Assembly (NCBI GenBank): GCA_021782195.1 | Contig: JAJXVI010000069.1 | Span: 1 to 8,709, forward strand | DNA length: 8,709 nucleotides | Reading direction: 5' to 3' | Source of the DNA: a bacterium | GTDB lineage: Bacteria > Vulcanimicrobiota > Xenobia > RGZZ01 | Part shown: piece after piece, positions 1-7,036 of the stretch | Layout: the number at the start of each line of letters is the position of its first letter | How positions within the stretch are numbered: the stretch's first letter is position 1 | Notes under the pieces: model-generated | Told to the model about the DNA's origin: nothing | The model's database searches: none | The model's input: the letters and a program-made list of their open reading frames with translations, nothing else | Translations under genes and position numbers: made by a program

Positions 1-429
1 ATGATTCGCAATGCCCCACAGACAATTCAGAACGTCGTGACCTATCAGGTGCTCATCGACGTGAGCAACGGCGCGCTCAAGCTGCGCCCGGGAATGACGG
101 CGAACCTTACGCTGATGGTGGCGGCGTGCTCGAACGTGTTGCGGGTGCCCAATGCAGCGCTGCGTTTCCATCCGGAGGATGTCGGGCTGTCGCTTGTGGA
201 GCCGCCGTTGCCCTCGGGCTGCGGAAGAGTCTGGACTGTTGAGAAAGGGGTGTTGCATTCCCGCGACCTCAAGACCGGAATCACCGATGGGGCGCGTACC
301 GAAGTGCGAGGGGGACCTCTCAGAGCGGGCGACCTCGTGGTGGTCGGGCGCTCCTCATCGGCATCCGACGCGCAGCAACGAAGTTCCGGGGCGAGCCGGC
401 CCGTCTCTCGAATGCCCCATGTACACTAA
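1..429 (+). CDS. MacA/HlyD-family periplasmic adaptor of an ABC efflux system, C-terminal part (5' end outside window)
   Basis: This is the last 142 or so residues of a membrane-fusion protein that links an inner-membrane ABC exporter to an outer-membrane channel. The segment begins with the beta-barrel signature of MacA-like adaptors: QNVVTY, then a V-x-N stretch and LKLRPGMTANLTL at about residues 26-38, then LRVPNAALRF at about 47-56. The rest matches a membrane-proximal domain, with VWTVEKGV, LKTGITDGARTEV and GDLVVVG, followed by a short Ser/Arg-rich tail to the TAA at 427-429. The reading frame is open to base 1 and the ATG there falls inside the family's conserved domain, so it is almost certainly an internal Met; the lipoyl, hairpin and signal regions should lie upstream. 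A MacB-type ATPase and permease follow on the same strand after about 105 bp, as expected for a macAB-like operon. The exported substrate is unknown. Confidence 0.88.
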   Translation: MIRNAPQTIQNVVTYQVLIDVSNGALKLRPGMTANLTLMVAACSNVLRVPNAALRFHPEDVGLSLVEPPLPSGCGRVWTVEKGVLHSRDLKTGITDGARTEVRGGPLRAGDLVVVGRSSSASDAQQRSSGASRPVSRMPHVH

Positions 430-518
430 AAGACGCCCCGGAGCGTTCGCACACCCCGGCAAGATGGGGAGACTGCCCACTCTTTCCGGATTGCGAGAAG
501 AACGAAAGCACAGGAGAC

Positions 519-525
519 TGGAGGA
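519..525 (+). promoter_or_regulatory. Shine-Dalgarno for the ABC ATPase
   Basis: TGGAGGA lies 9 bases before the GTG at 535. It is the only strong ribosome-binding match near the 5' end of this gene and supports the GTG start, giving about 20 residues before the ATPase core. Confidence 0.6.
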
Positions 526-534
526 CACAGAGCA

Positions 535-1377
535 GTGGCGCTTAGCGAGGAATCACTCGTGGATGCACGCGACGTCGTGGACTCCGCCGATTCCCTGATC
601 GAGGTGATCGACCTGCATCGGGTCTACGGCAGCGGGATCCTGGCCGTCCATGCCCTGCGTGGCGTGAGCTTTCACGTGGGGCATGGCGAACTGGTGGCGA
701 TCGTGGGACCATCCGGTTCGGGCAAGACCACGATGATGAATATTCTTGGCTGTCTGGACCGACCCACCACCGGCCAGTATCGACTCGGCGGCCGCGACGT
801 TTCTACCTTGAGTGCTGACGAACTCGCCGATGTGCGCAATGCCAGAATCGGATTTGTGTTTCAAGGCTTCAACCTGCTCCCCCGCAACTCGGCAGTGCAG
901 AACGTCGGTCTGCCGTTGCGCTACGGTCCCCCTCTTTCCTCCGCAGAGCGCCACCGTCGCTCCCTGGAGTGTCTGTCCGTGGTGGGGCTGGCGCACCGGG
1001 CATCTCACCTTCCAAACCAGTTGTCCGGCGGCGAACAACAGCGCGTGGCCATTGCCCGTGCCCTTGTGAACAATCCTTCCCTCATTCTGGCCGACGAGCC
1101 AACGGGCAATCTCGACACCCGGCGTTCCGAGGAGATCCTGGCGCTGTTCCAGCGATTGAACCGTCTCAAGGGGATGACGATTGCGCTGGTTACCCACGAG
1201 CCGGACATCGCGGCGTGCTGCCGACGCGTCCTGCATTTTCGTGACGGTGTGCTGGAGCGTGACGAGCCGATCGTGATGCGCAGCCTTGATACAAACGACG
1301 GGGACGCTTTCGCTGTCCGTGACCCTGCGGGTCCCACTCCGTCGCGTGGCGTGGAGTGCGTGCCATGCGTTCCCTGA
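535..1377 (+). CDS. MacB/LolD-type ABC transporter ATP-binding protein
   Basis: This 280-residue ATPase should power the neighbouring FtsX-type permease on the cytoplasmic face of the inner membrane. All catalytic elements are present: Walker A GPSGSGKT (58-65), Q-loop Gln110 in FVFQGFNLL, signature LSGGEQQR (163-170), Walker B LILADEPTGNLD (183-194) and H-loop His221 in VTHEP. This layout is typical of the MacB/LolD/FtsE subfamily. A GTG start with a good Shine-Dalgarno adds about 20 residues before the core. A tail of about 35 residues (245-280) follows the usual end of the domain and carries a C-x-x-C near the stop. The last codons overlap the start of the permease gene, so the two are probably translationally coupled. 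In E. coli MacB the ATPase and permease are one polypeptide; here they are separate. The family is certain; the substrate (drug, peptide, lipoprotein or other) is not. Confidence 0.95.
   Translation: MALSEESLVDARDVVDSADSLIEVIDLHRVYGSGILAVHALRGVSFHVGHGELVAIVGPSGSGKTTMMNILGCLDRPTTGQYRLGGRDVSTLSADELADVRNARIGFVFQGFNLLPRNSAVQNVGLPLRYGPPLSSAERHRRSLECLSVVGLAHRASHLPNQLSGGEQQRVAIARALVNNPSLILADEPTGNLDTRRSEEILALFQRLNRLKGMTIALVTHEPDIAACCRRVLHFRDGVLERDEPIVMRSLDTNDGDAFAVRDPAGPTPSRGVECVPCVP
1353..1356 (+). promoter_or_regulatory. Shine-Dalgarno choosing ATG 1365 for the permease
   Basis: GGAG sits 8 bases before the ATG at 1365. The in-frame GTG at 1356 has no comparable motif in front of it, so the ATG is the preferred start. 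The site lies inside the end of the ATPase gene, which fits coupled translation. Confidence 0.45.
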
Positions 1378-2582
1378 TGATGGCGAGAATGGCCATGCAG
1401 GCGCTGGCGCAGAACAAACTGCGCACCTTTCTCACGACCCTCGGCATCATCATTGGCGTCGCGTCGGTCATCGCGATGGTCGCACTCGGGCAGGGCGCAA
1501 GCGCGTCGGTACAGGCGCGCATTGCCGGCCTCGGCGTCAACGTTCTCACGGTTTTTGGCGGCAGTGCGACCACCGGCGGGGCACGACAGGGATCGGCTGC
1601 CGTGGAGTCGTTGCGGGCTGCCGACGTCGAGGCCATTCGGCGCGAGTGCCCATCCGTGCGCTTGCTCTCGCCTCAGTTGCGACGCAGCGCGCAGGTCATT
1701 GCGGGCGACAACAACTGGGCGACCGGGCTGCAGGGCGTTGATACGGCCTATTTCCGCATTCGCGAATGGACGTTTGCGACGGGTTCCGCGTTCGAAGCGA
1801 TCGACACAACGGTGTCGGCCAAAGTGTGCGTTCTGGGAGAGACCGTTCGGCAGCAGTTGTTCGGGAACGCTGACCCCGTGGGGGCAGTCGTGCGCGTGAA
1901 CCAGGTGCCACTGCGCGTGGTCGGCGTGCTGACTCCGCGCGGTCAGACCTCATTTGGTCAGGACCAGGACGATGCCGTCTTCATCCCGTACACGACGTTC
2001 ATGAACCGCCTGTACGGCACCGACCGATTCAGCATGATCGTGCTTTCGGCGGTCTCACCGGAGGAGGTCGATGCTGCTCGTGCCGAGGTGACATCGCTGC
2101 TGCGGCAACGCCACCACATTCGTGCCTCGAGCGACGATGACTTCTACATTCGTACCCAGCAGGAGATTGCGCAGGCTGCTGAACAGACCACGGCCATTTT
2201 CACCCTGCTGCTGGGAGGAATCGCCGCCGTCTCACTTGTGGTCGGAGGCATCGGTATCATGAACATCATGCTGGTGAGCGTGACCGAGCGCACCCGCGAG
2301 ATCGGCGTCCGCCTGGCTGTGGGCGCGCATCGGCGTGACATCCTGGTTCAGTTCTTCACGGAAGCGCTCGTGCTGAGTGTGCTGGGTGGACTGGCTGGAA
2401 TCCTGGTCGGGGCCATTGCCGTGTGGGTTGTGCGTGCGCTTTCGCCGTGGGCCCCCATCATGACCGTAAGCAGCGTGCTTGTGGCGTTTTTCTGTGCATC
2501 CGCGGTCGGTCTGCTCTCAGGCTACTATCCCGCGCGGAAGGCCGCGCACCTCGACCCGATAGAGGCGCTGCGACACGAATGA
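1365..2582 (+). CDS. MacB/FtsX-type ABC transporter permease
   Basis: This inner-membrane permease of about 405 residues works with the preceding ATPase and adaptor. A conserved start (QNKLRTFLTTLGIIIGVASV) forms TM1 at about 20-42. A large periplasmic MacB-PCD domain follows (about 45-270). The FtsX domain then has three more helices at about 275-300, 325-355 and 365-390. The hallmark GGIGIMNIMLVSVTERTREIG motif, in which the loop after TM2 meets the ATPase, is intact, as is the C-terminal GYYPARKAAHLDPIEALRHE box. Four helices plus the periplasmic domain define type VII ABC transporters, which act mechanically on periplasmic substrates rather than moving them across the inner membrane. The ATG at 1365 is chosen for its Shine-Dalgarno; GTG 1356 would add three residues. 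The overlap with the ATPase gene is 13 bp. No truncation or missing motif is seen. The substrate is not predictable. Confidence 0.94.
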   Translation: MRSLMMARMAMQALAQNKLRTFLTTLGIIIGVASVIAMVALGQGASASVQARIAGLGVNVLTVFGGSATTGGARQGSAAVESLRAADVEAIRRECPSVRLLSPQLRRSAQVIAGDNNWATGLQGVDTAYFRIREWTFATGSAFEAIDTTVSAKVCVLGETVRQQLFGNADPVGAVVRVNQVPLRVVGVLTPRGQTSFGQDQDDAVFIPYTTFMNRLYGTDRFSMIVLSAVSPEEVDAARAEVTSLLRQRHHIRASSDDDFYIRTQQEIAQAAEQTTAIFTLLLGGIAAVSLVVGGIGIMNIMLVSVTERTREIGVRLAVGAHRRDILVQFFTEALVLSVLGGLAGILVGAIAVWVVRALSPWAPIMTVSSVLVAFFCASAVGLLSGYYPARKAAHLDPIEALRHE

Positions 2583-2895
2583 CGGTACCGTGCCATCGGC
2601 TTCACGCGGCAGTTCGAGACGCGCAGACCGACTTCGCGCGGTGATTCCACGAGCGAGTCATGGAGGCGCTCCAGAGCGTTCCGGTGGGGCGCACGATGAA
2701 GAGGTACCACTGGATCATGATGGCTGACCTCCAGAAAAGCGATGACCGGTTGTCCTGTACGTTAAGTGTAGCGTGTCACGTGATCCAGGGGTGATCGGGT
2801 TTTGAGGTGATCTGCCATGATGGCTCGAGAGGAGAAGGATTTACAAGTCGCACCGGATTTGTCAGGTTCTCGCCCGATGTTTGCTGAAACGATCT
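2583..2895. other. 313-bp gap between convergent gene ends
   Basis: No convincing gene is seen here on either strand; the short open frames match no family I know. No hairpin followed by a T-run is evident for either gene group. Visible short structures are an 8-bp palindrome CGGTACCG (2583-2590), a 5-bp stem TGGAG/CTCCA around a 3-base loop (2661-2673), the palindrome TCACGTGA (2776-2783), and a weak stem CTGAA/TTCAG (2884-2899) across the stop codon of the minus-strand gene. GTGATC occurs three times within 33 bp (2780-2812). The gap may hold factor-dependent termination or the remains of a lost element. Confidence 0.5.
2780..2812. repeat. Three direct GTGATC repeats
   Basis: GTGATC occurs at 2780-2785, 2791-2796 and 2807-2812, directly after the palindrome TCACGTGA. 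The spacing is uneven (11 and 16 bases), which argues against a strict operator array. It may be chance, a protein-binding site or an element end. Confidence 0.25.
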
Positions 2896-3438
2896 TCAGT
2901 GTTCGCGTCGAGTGGACGTGTGGTCGTGAATGATCTTCCATCCCTGCGTTGTGCGCTGCCAGATGAGGGTGAAGACTCCGTCCTGGACGGCGGGTTGACC
3001 TGGAACGCCCTCGAGGAACCACTGTCCCACACAGAGTGCGTGGTCTTTTCCGAGCGGGGTGATGCGCACATTCTGGAAGCGCAGATGTCCCATGGACAGG
3101 ACATTTTTGCCATAGTGCTCTTGATAGCGCTGATAAAGGGTCTTCCATCCCTGCGTGAGCACGCCAGCGGATACGAAGGTGGTGTCCGGTGCGTTCAGGT
3201 ACCCCTCCATGAACCCCTTGATGTCGCCACGGTTCCACGCCTCTTGCTGGAAGGCCAGCACTTTCGGAATGGCAACGCGGGGGTCGCGCGCTCGCCCCTT
3301 ACGGAGCGACAACGGACGCGCCGTGGGGGAAGCGATCCCGTGCGACGGGGTTGCGCTTCCGGGCGCACTCAACAGCGCGTACACCGTGGCCAGTGCGACG
3401 AGCAGGCAGGTTGTGCGGCAATGTTTTCGCGTGTTCAC
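2896..3438 (-). CDS. Exported NTF2-like (DUF4440/SnoaL-type) protein
   Basis: This 180-residue protein of the NTF2-like superfamily has an apparent Sec signal peptide: basic n-region MNTRKHCR, hydrophobic core about 11-24, and a small-residue c-region ending near APGSA (25-29), so the mature protein should be periplasmic or secreted. The fold domain runs from about 57 to 175. It has the family's helix motif AWNRGDIKGFMEGY (67-80), then DTTFVS, QGWKTLYQRY, a strand ending in VGQWFL (137-142), DGVFTLIWQRTTQGWKIIHDHTS (153-175) and a charged tail. DUF4440 proteins are small cone-shaped pockets; some are enzymes (isomerase-like), many are of unknown role, and no catalytic set can be assigned here. 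The GTG start overlaps the HyuB stop as GTGA, with GGAGG 12 bases upstream, so it is the last gene of the minus-strand operon. Why a secreted protein ends an operon of cytoplasmic enzymes is unclear. Confidence 0.87.
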   Translation of the reverse strand: MNTRKHCRTTCLLVALATVYALLSAPGSATPSHGIASPTARPLSLRKGRARDPRVAIPKVLAFQQEAWNRGDIKGFMEGYLNAPDTTFVSAGVLTQGWKTLYQRYQEHYGKNVLSMGHLRFQNVRITPLGKDHALCVGQWFLEGVPGQPAVQDGVFTLIWQRTTQGWKIIHDHTSTRREH

Positions 3439-5012
3439 GGTTGCCCGAATCCTCCGCCGCCAGGGGTTTCCACGCGCAGCCGGTCCCCCGGCTCGAGCGT
3501 GAGCGTGATTTTCGCGGGAAGTTCTTGCGGTGGGTGTCCCTTCCTGTAGAGCAGGTTGCGCCCGGTCGCGCCGGGACGTCCCCCCTGCAGGCCCCACGGG
3601 GCGTGTACGCGTCGTTCGGTGATGAGGGTGCATTCGCAGGGCACCCCGACGGCAAGCTCTCGCACCAGACCGTCCCCTCCTCGGAACCTTCCGGCCCCGC
3701 CCGATCCCCGCCGGATGGCGTACGCCGTGATCCGGAACGGATAATGCAGCGCGATGCTCTCCACCGGCGTGTTCATCGTGTTCGTCATGTGTGTGTGCAC
3801 AGCAGACATCCCGTCGGCGTGCGGACGGGCTCCCATGCCACCCCCCATGGTCTCGTAGTAGGCGAAATTGCGCCCCCGATCCGTATCGAAGCCGCCAATG
3901 GCAAGGTTGTTCATCGTGCCCTGCGACGCGGCGGGAATACGCTCTGGAAGCGCCTGCGTCAGGGCACCGAACATGGCGTCGACGATGCGCGTGCTGGTCT
4001 CGACGTTGCCTGCAGCGACCGCCGAAGGGTAGACAGCGCGCACAAGCGAGCCTTCCTCGGCTTCGATCGTCAGGGGAATGAAGGAACCGTGATTGACGAT
4101 TGCGGCCCGTGCAAACAGACACCGCACGGCATAGTAGACGGCGGAGACCGTGACCGGCATCGGGCAGTTCACGTTGCCGCGCACCGCCTGAGAAGTACCC
4201 TGAAAGTCCACGGTGAGCGTGTCGTCGCGTTTGCGCATGCAAAGGCGTATCGGAATGTCGCATGCCCCGGCGCCATCGTCGTCGAGCACGTCCTCGAAGG
4301 CGTACGTGCCGTCGGGAATCAATCGGATGGCTGCGCGCGACGTGCGCTCCGCGTACTCGACCAGATCGTTCATGGCTGTCGTCAGGCAGTGCTCGCCGTA
4401 GTGTCTGACCGTTTCTCGCAGGCGCTCCCTGCCGGTATGGAGCGCTGCCACCTGTGCGCGCAGGTCTCCGTCACGTTCCTCGGGTGTGCGCACCTGTTCG
4501 CGAATCCACGCCAGGAGTTGGGTGTCCCACTGTCCCCCGACAAGCAGTCGCTGCGGCGCGATGCGCATCCCTTCTTCGTCGATGTGGCGCGAGAGCGGCA
4601 TCGATGCCGCCGTAATGCCACCGATGTCGGAGTGGTGTGCACGATTTGCAAGGTAGCCGATGACCTTGCCATTCGTTTCTACCGCTTCAAGCACGGTGAT
4701 GTCGGGGAGGTGGGTGCCACCCTCGTACGGGTCGTTGAATATGAGCACGTCGCCGGCGCGCGGATTGTGTTCGGCGATGACCGCGCCAGCAGCGTACGCC
4801 ATCGACCCCAGGTGCACGGGAATGTGGGCGGCCTGCGCGATGAGGCGGCCGTGCGGGTCGAACAGGGCGCAGGAGAAGTCTTTGCGCTCCTTGATGTTGG
4901 GCGAGAAGGACGAACGACAGAGGGCGACGCCCATCTCGTCGCATATCGAGGCGAACAGATTGTGGAAGATTTCGAGTTCGAGCTGTTTCACGGTGCGGCT
5001 GCTACGTCCCAT
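3435..5012 (-). CDS. hyuB: Hydantoinase B/oxoprolinase family protein (HyuB subunit)
   Basis: This 525-residue protein is a full-length HyuB (PF02538), the subunit that pairs with HyuA in ATP-dependent enzymes such as N-methylhydantoin amidohydrolase, caprolactamase and acetone or acetophenone carboxylases, and that is fused to it in 5-oxoprolinase. Family landmarks run the whole length: EMGVALCRSSFSPNIKERKD (26-45), AAHIPVHLGSM (61-71), NDPYEGGTHLPDI (93-105), AHHSDIGG (125-132), RTPEERDGDL (175-184), GNVNCPMPVTVSAVYYAVR (279-297), AGNVETSTRIVDAMFGAL (334-351), the glycine-rich ETMGGGMGARP (387-397), HMTNTMNTPVE (408-418), and TPGGGGFG (516-523) at the end. The ATG at 5012 overlaps HyuA by 25 bp and has no clear Shine-Dalgarno. 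A GTG at 4991 (Val8) would make a 4-base GTGA overlap like the other junctions and still keep the whole conserved domain. The substrate cannot be told; the reaction is inferred from the family. Confidence 0.93.
   Translation of the reverse strand: MGRSSRTVKQLELEIFHNLFASICDEMGVALCRSSFSPNIKERKDFSCALFDPHGRLIAQAAHIPVHLGSMAYAAGAVIAEHNPRAGDVLIFNDPYEGGTHLPDITVLEAVETNGKVIGYLANRAHHSDIGGITAASMPLSRHIDEEGMRIAPQRLLVGGQWDTQLLAWIREQVRTPEERDGDLRAQVAALHTGRERLRETVRHYGEHCLTTAMNDLVEYAERTSRAAIRLIPDGTYAFEDVLDDDGAGACDIPIRLCMRKRDDTLTVDFQGTSQAVRGNVNCPMPVTVSAVYYAVRCLFARAAIVNHGSFIPLTIEAEEGSLVRAVYPSAVAAGNVETSTRIVDAMFGALTQALPERIPAASQGTMNNLAIGGFDTDRGRNFAYYETMGGGMGARPHADGMSAVHTHMTNTMNTPVESIALHYPFRITAYAIRRGSGGAGRFRGGDGLVRELAVGVPCECTLITERRVHAPWGLQGGRPGATGRNLLYRKGHPPQELPAKITLTLEPGDRLRVETPGGGGFGQP
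3451..3455 (-). promoter_or_regulatory. Shine-Dalgarno for the NTF2-like gene
   Basis: GGAGG on the minus strand lies 12 bases before the GTG at 3438, inside the end of hyuB. The spacing is long, so initiation probably leans on coupling through the GTGA overlap. Confidence 0.4.
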
Positions 5013-7036
5013 CCGATATGCACGGCCGCGCTCCACGGATCTTCCGGGGTCAGCCCTGTCACGTCGATGCAGAGATTGCCGTGGTCGTCGACGCGCACGT
5101 AAGCGCCCGGCGGAACCCAGGTGGTGGCGCTCAGTTCCACTACCACGGCCGGGCCCTGGAACTCGTGCCCCGCCCGCAGGCTGCTCCTGTCGATGACGGC
5201 GGCGTCGCGCCAGCCGAAGCCAGGTCCGCACCAGGCGCGCCTCGTGAGGACGGGGACGACCGGTCGGTCTGTCGCGGGAAGCACAGGGGGGACCACCGGC
5301 GGGGTGGGAACCGACACACGCACCCGCGCGTGGACGATTTCCACGCGCCCATCCGGGTTGCAGTGTCCGAATCGGCGCTGGTGAGCGCGGTGGAAGTCAT
5401 CGACCATGTCTTCAGAGTAGGGGACTGGAATCTCGAACGACTGGCCTGCGTAGCGCAGATCAACCGTGCGGCTCACCACGCGTTCCCCTTCGACCCGGTC
5501 GGCGTCAAGCACGGTTCGAGCGTCCCGTTCAAGTTCGGCCATCACGTGCGGGAGGGTCTCTTCGTGGCCCAGCACGGTTCGGCTGCGGTCCTTGATCACG
5601 TCGGCGTTGAGCACTCCGTACGCGCTCAACGTACCCGGACTGCAGGGTACCACGACCCTGGAGATGCCGAGCGCGGTGGCAAGGTCGGCTGCGTGCAGTC
5701 CTCCAGCGCCGCCGAAGCACAGCAGCGTGAAGTCGCGAACGTCGTGTCCACGTTCCACCGAGATGACGCGGATGGCGCGCTCCATGTTGGAGTTGACCAC
5801 GGCGACCACGGCTGAGGCGACGTCTTCCCCACGCATTCCGAGGGGAGCCGCAAGCGAATCCGCCGCCCGCATGGCTGCGATCTCGTTGAGGTGCATCTCT
5901 CCTCCCAGGAAGTGTGCGGGCGAGAGTCGGCCGAGCGCGAGGTTGGCGTCGGTCACGGTGAAGTGGGTGCCACCACGATCATAGCAGGCCGGACCGGGCT
6001 GGGCTCCCGCGCTGTGTGGCCCGACCGTGAGCGCTCCTCCGCCGTCAAATGCCGCGATCGACCCTCCCCCGGCTCCCACGGTGTGGATGTCGATCATCGG
6101 CACGCGCAGAGGAAAGCCCTCGATGGAACCTTCCGAGGTGACGACAAACCCGTCGTCGACCAGCGCGACATCGGTGGAGGTTCCTCCCATGTCGAAGCTG
6201 ACAAAACGCGTGACCCCGGCCGCTCGACCCACGTGGGCCGCTCCGACCACGCCTCCTGCCGGTCCGCTCAGGATGGTGTGGACGGGAAGGCGACGTGCGT
6301 CGTTCGGTGGCATCTGTCCTCCGTTGGACTGCATGATGCGGAAGGCGCCGTCGGGCGCACGCGAGGTCTGGTGCGAACGCTCTTCGGGCGGTGCAAGGTC
6401 CCGGGCGCCCAGGATTTCTCCCAGCCGTTCTTCCAGGCACGCGATGTACCGCTCCATGACGGGGGCCACGGTCGCATTCACCACGGTCGTCGAGGCTCGC
6501 TCGTATTCCCGATACTCACGCACCACCCGCGACGAGAGGCTCACGGGCAGGCCAAGCGGTGCCAGAACCTCGGCCAGGGATTCTTCGGCCGCATTATCGT
6601 TGAAGGAGTCGAGCAATACGATCGCGATTGACTCGACCCCGAGTGCGGCTACAGTGTCGCGCAGCAACGCGACATCCACGGGGTTGTCAACTTCGACGAC
6701 GTGTGCGGGGTCGATCAGGGGGAGGGGTGCGCTTGCGTCGAGATCGTAGAGCGACGGGCGCACCTGCCGACCGATGAAGAACACGTCCCCGAATCCGCGC
6801 GTCGTCACCAGGGCCGTTCTGGCCCCCTTGCGCTCGAGGACGGCGTTGGTCGCCACCGTGGATCCGTGCACGAGCAACTCGGCGGTGAGGTCGCCCTTTG
6901 CCCCCAACCCGAGCAGGATGGCGCGGGAAGGGTCGTCCGGAGTTGAAGGGACCTTGTGATGTGTCACGCTGCCGTCATCGTGAACGAACACGAAGTCAGT
7001 GAAGGTTCCGCCGACGTCGACCCCCACCCGCATCAT
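4988..7036 (-). CDS. hyuA: Hydantoinase/oxoprolinase family protein, ATPase subunit (HyuA)
   Basis: This 682-residue protein is the ATP-binding partner of HyuB, belonging to the ASKHA fold. Domain order: N-terminal Hydant_A_N (about 3-185) with the phosphate-binding DVGGTFTD (7-14), HGSTVATNAVLERKGARTAL (57-76) and REYREYER (173-180); central Hydantoinase_A (about 190-490) with MQSNGG (235-240), LSGPAGGVVGAAHVG (256-270), a second phosphate loop DMGGTSTDVAL (282-292), DIHTVGAGGGSIA (316-328), SAGAQPGPACYDRGG (342-356) and FGGAGGLHA (441-449); and a C-terminal beta-rich domain (about 500-680) with LRYAGQSFEIPVP (527-539) and FQGPAVVVE (626-634). Residues about 212-232 look like a polar insertion. 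The ATG at 7036 overlaps the stop of the membrane-protein gene as ATGA and has GGGAGGA 8 bases upstream. The complex should spend ATP to activate a cyclic amide or a bicarbonate/ketone pair. Which of these applies is not visible; no catalytic motif is lost. Confidence 0.95.
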   Translation of the reverse strand: MMRVGVDVGGTFTDFVFVHDDGSVTHHKVPSTPDDPSRAILLGLGAKGDLTAELLVHGSTVATNAVLERKGARTALVTTRGFGDVFFIGRQVRPSLYDLDASAPLPLIDPAHVVEVDNPVDVALLRDTVAALGVESIAIVLLDSFNDNAAEESLAEVLAPLGLPVSLSSRVVREYREYERASTTVVNATVAPVMERYIACLEERLGEILGARDLAPPEERSHQTSRAPDGAFRIMQSNGGQMPPNDARRLPVHTILSGPAGGVVGAAHVGRAAGVTRFVSFDMGGTSTDVALVDDGFVVTSEGSIEGFPLRVPMIDIHTVGAGGGSIAAFDGGGALTVGPHSAGAQPGPACYDRGGTHFTVTDANLALGRLSPAHFLGGEMHLNEIAAMRAADSLAAPLGMRGEDVASAVVAVVNSNMERAIRVISVERGHDVRDFTLLCFGGAGGLHAADLATALGISRVVVPCSPGTLSAYGVLNADVIKDRSRTVLGHEETLPHVMAELERDARTVLDADRVEGERVVSRTVDLRYAGQSFEIPVPYSEDMVDDFHRAHQRRFGHCNPDGRVEIVHARVRVSVPTPPVVPPVLPATDRPVVPVLTRRAWCGPGFGWRDAAVIDRSSLRAGHEFQGPAVVVELSATTWVPPGAYVRVDDHGNLCIDVTGLTPEDPWSAAVHIGWDVAAAP

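Noticed and set aside
1..3. ATG at base 1 as a true start of a small protein
   Set aside because: The sequence begins inside the conserved MacA beta-barrel domain, so the Met is internal.
553..1236. Minus-strand open frame of 227 residues opposite the ABC ATPase
   Set aside because: The plus strand carries all ABC motifs; the antisense translation has no recognisable domain or ribosome-binding site.
2661..2673. TGGAG-gcg-CTCCA hairpin as a terminator
   Set aside because: The stem is only 5 bp and no T-run follows on either strand.
2525..2710. 61-residue minus-strand frame across the end of the permease gene and the gap
   Set aside because: It has no family match I recognise and no ribosome-binding site, and a third of it lies antisense to the conserved permease C-terminus.
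3439..4263. Upstream extension of the NTF2-like frame to 455 residues
   Set aside because: It overlaps HyuB in another frame and reads as low-complexity Arg/His-rich sequence. The GTG at 3438 gives a proper signal peptide.
3351..5102. Long plus-strand open frame of 583 residues
   Set aside because: It runs antisense to HyuB, which has full-length family motifs. Its translation is Arg/His/Val-rich with no domain, typical of an antisense frame in high-GC DNA.
5013..5231. N-terminal extension of the HyuB frame upstream of 5012
   Set aside because: It is Arg-rich, lies inside the HyuA C-terminal domain, and is absent from the normal start of the HyuB family.
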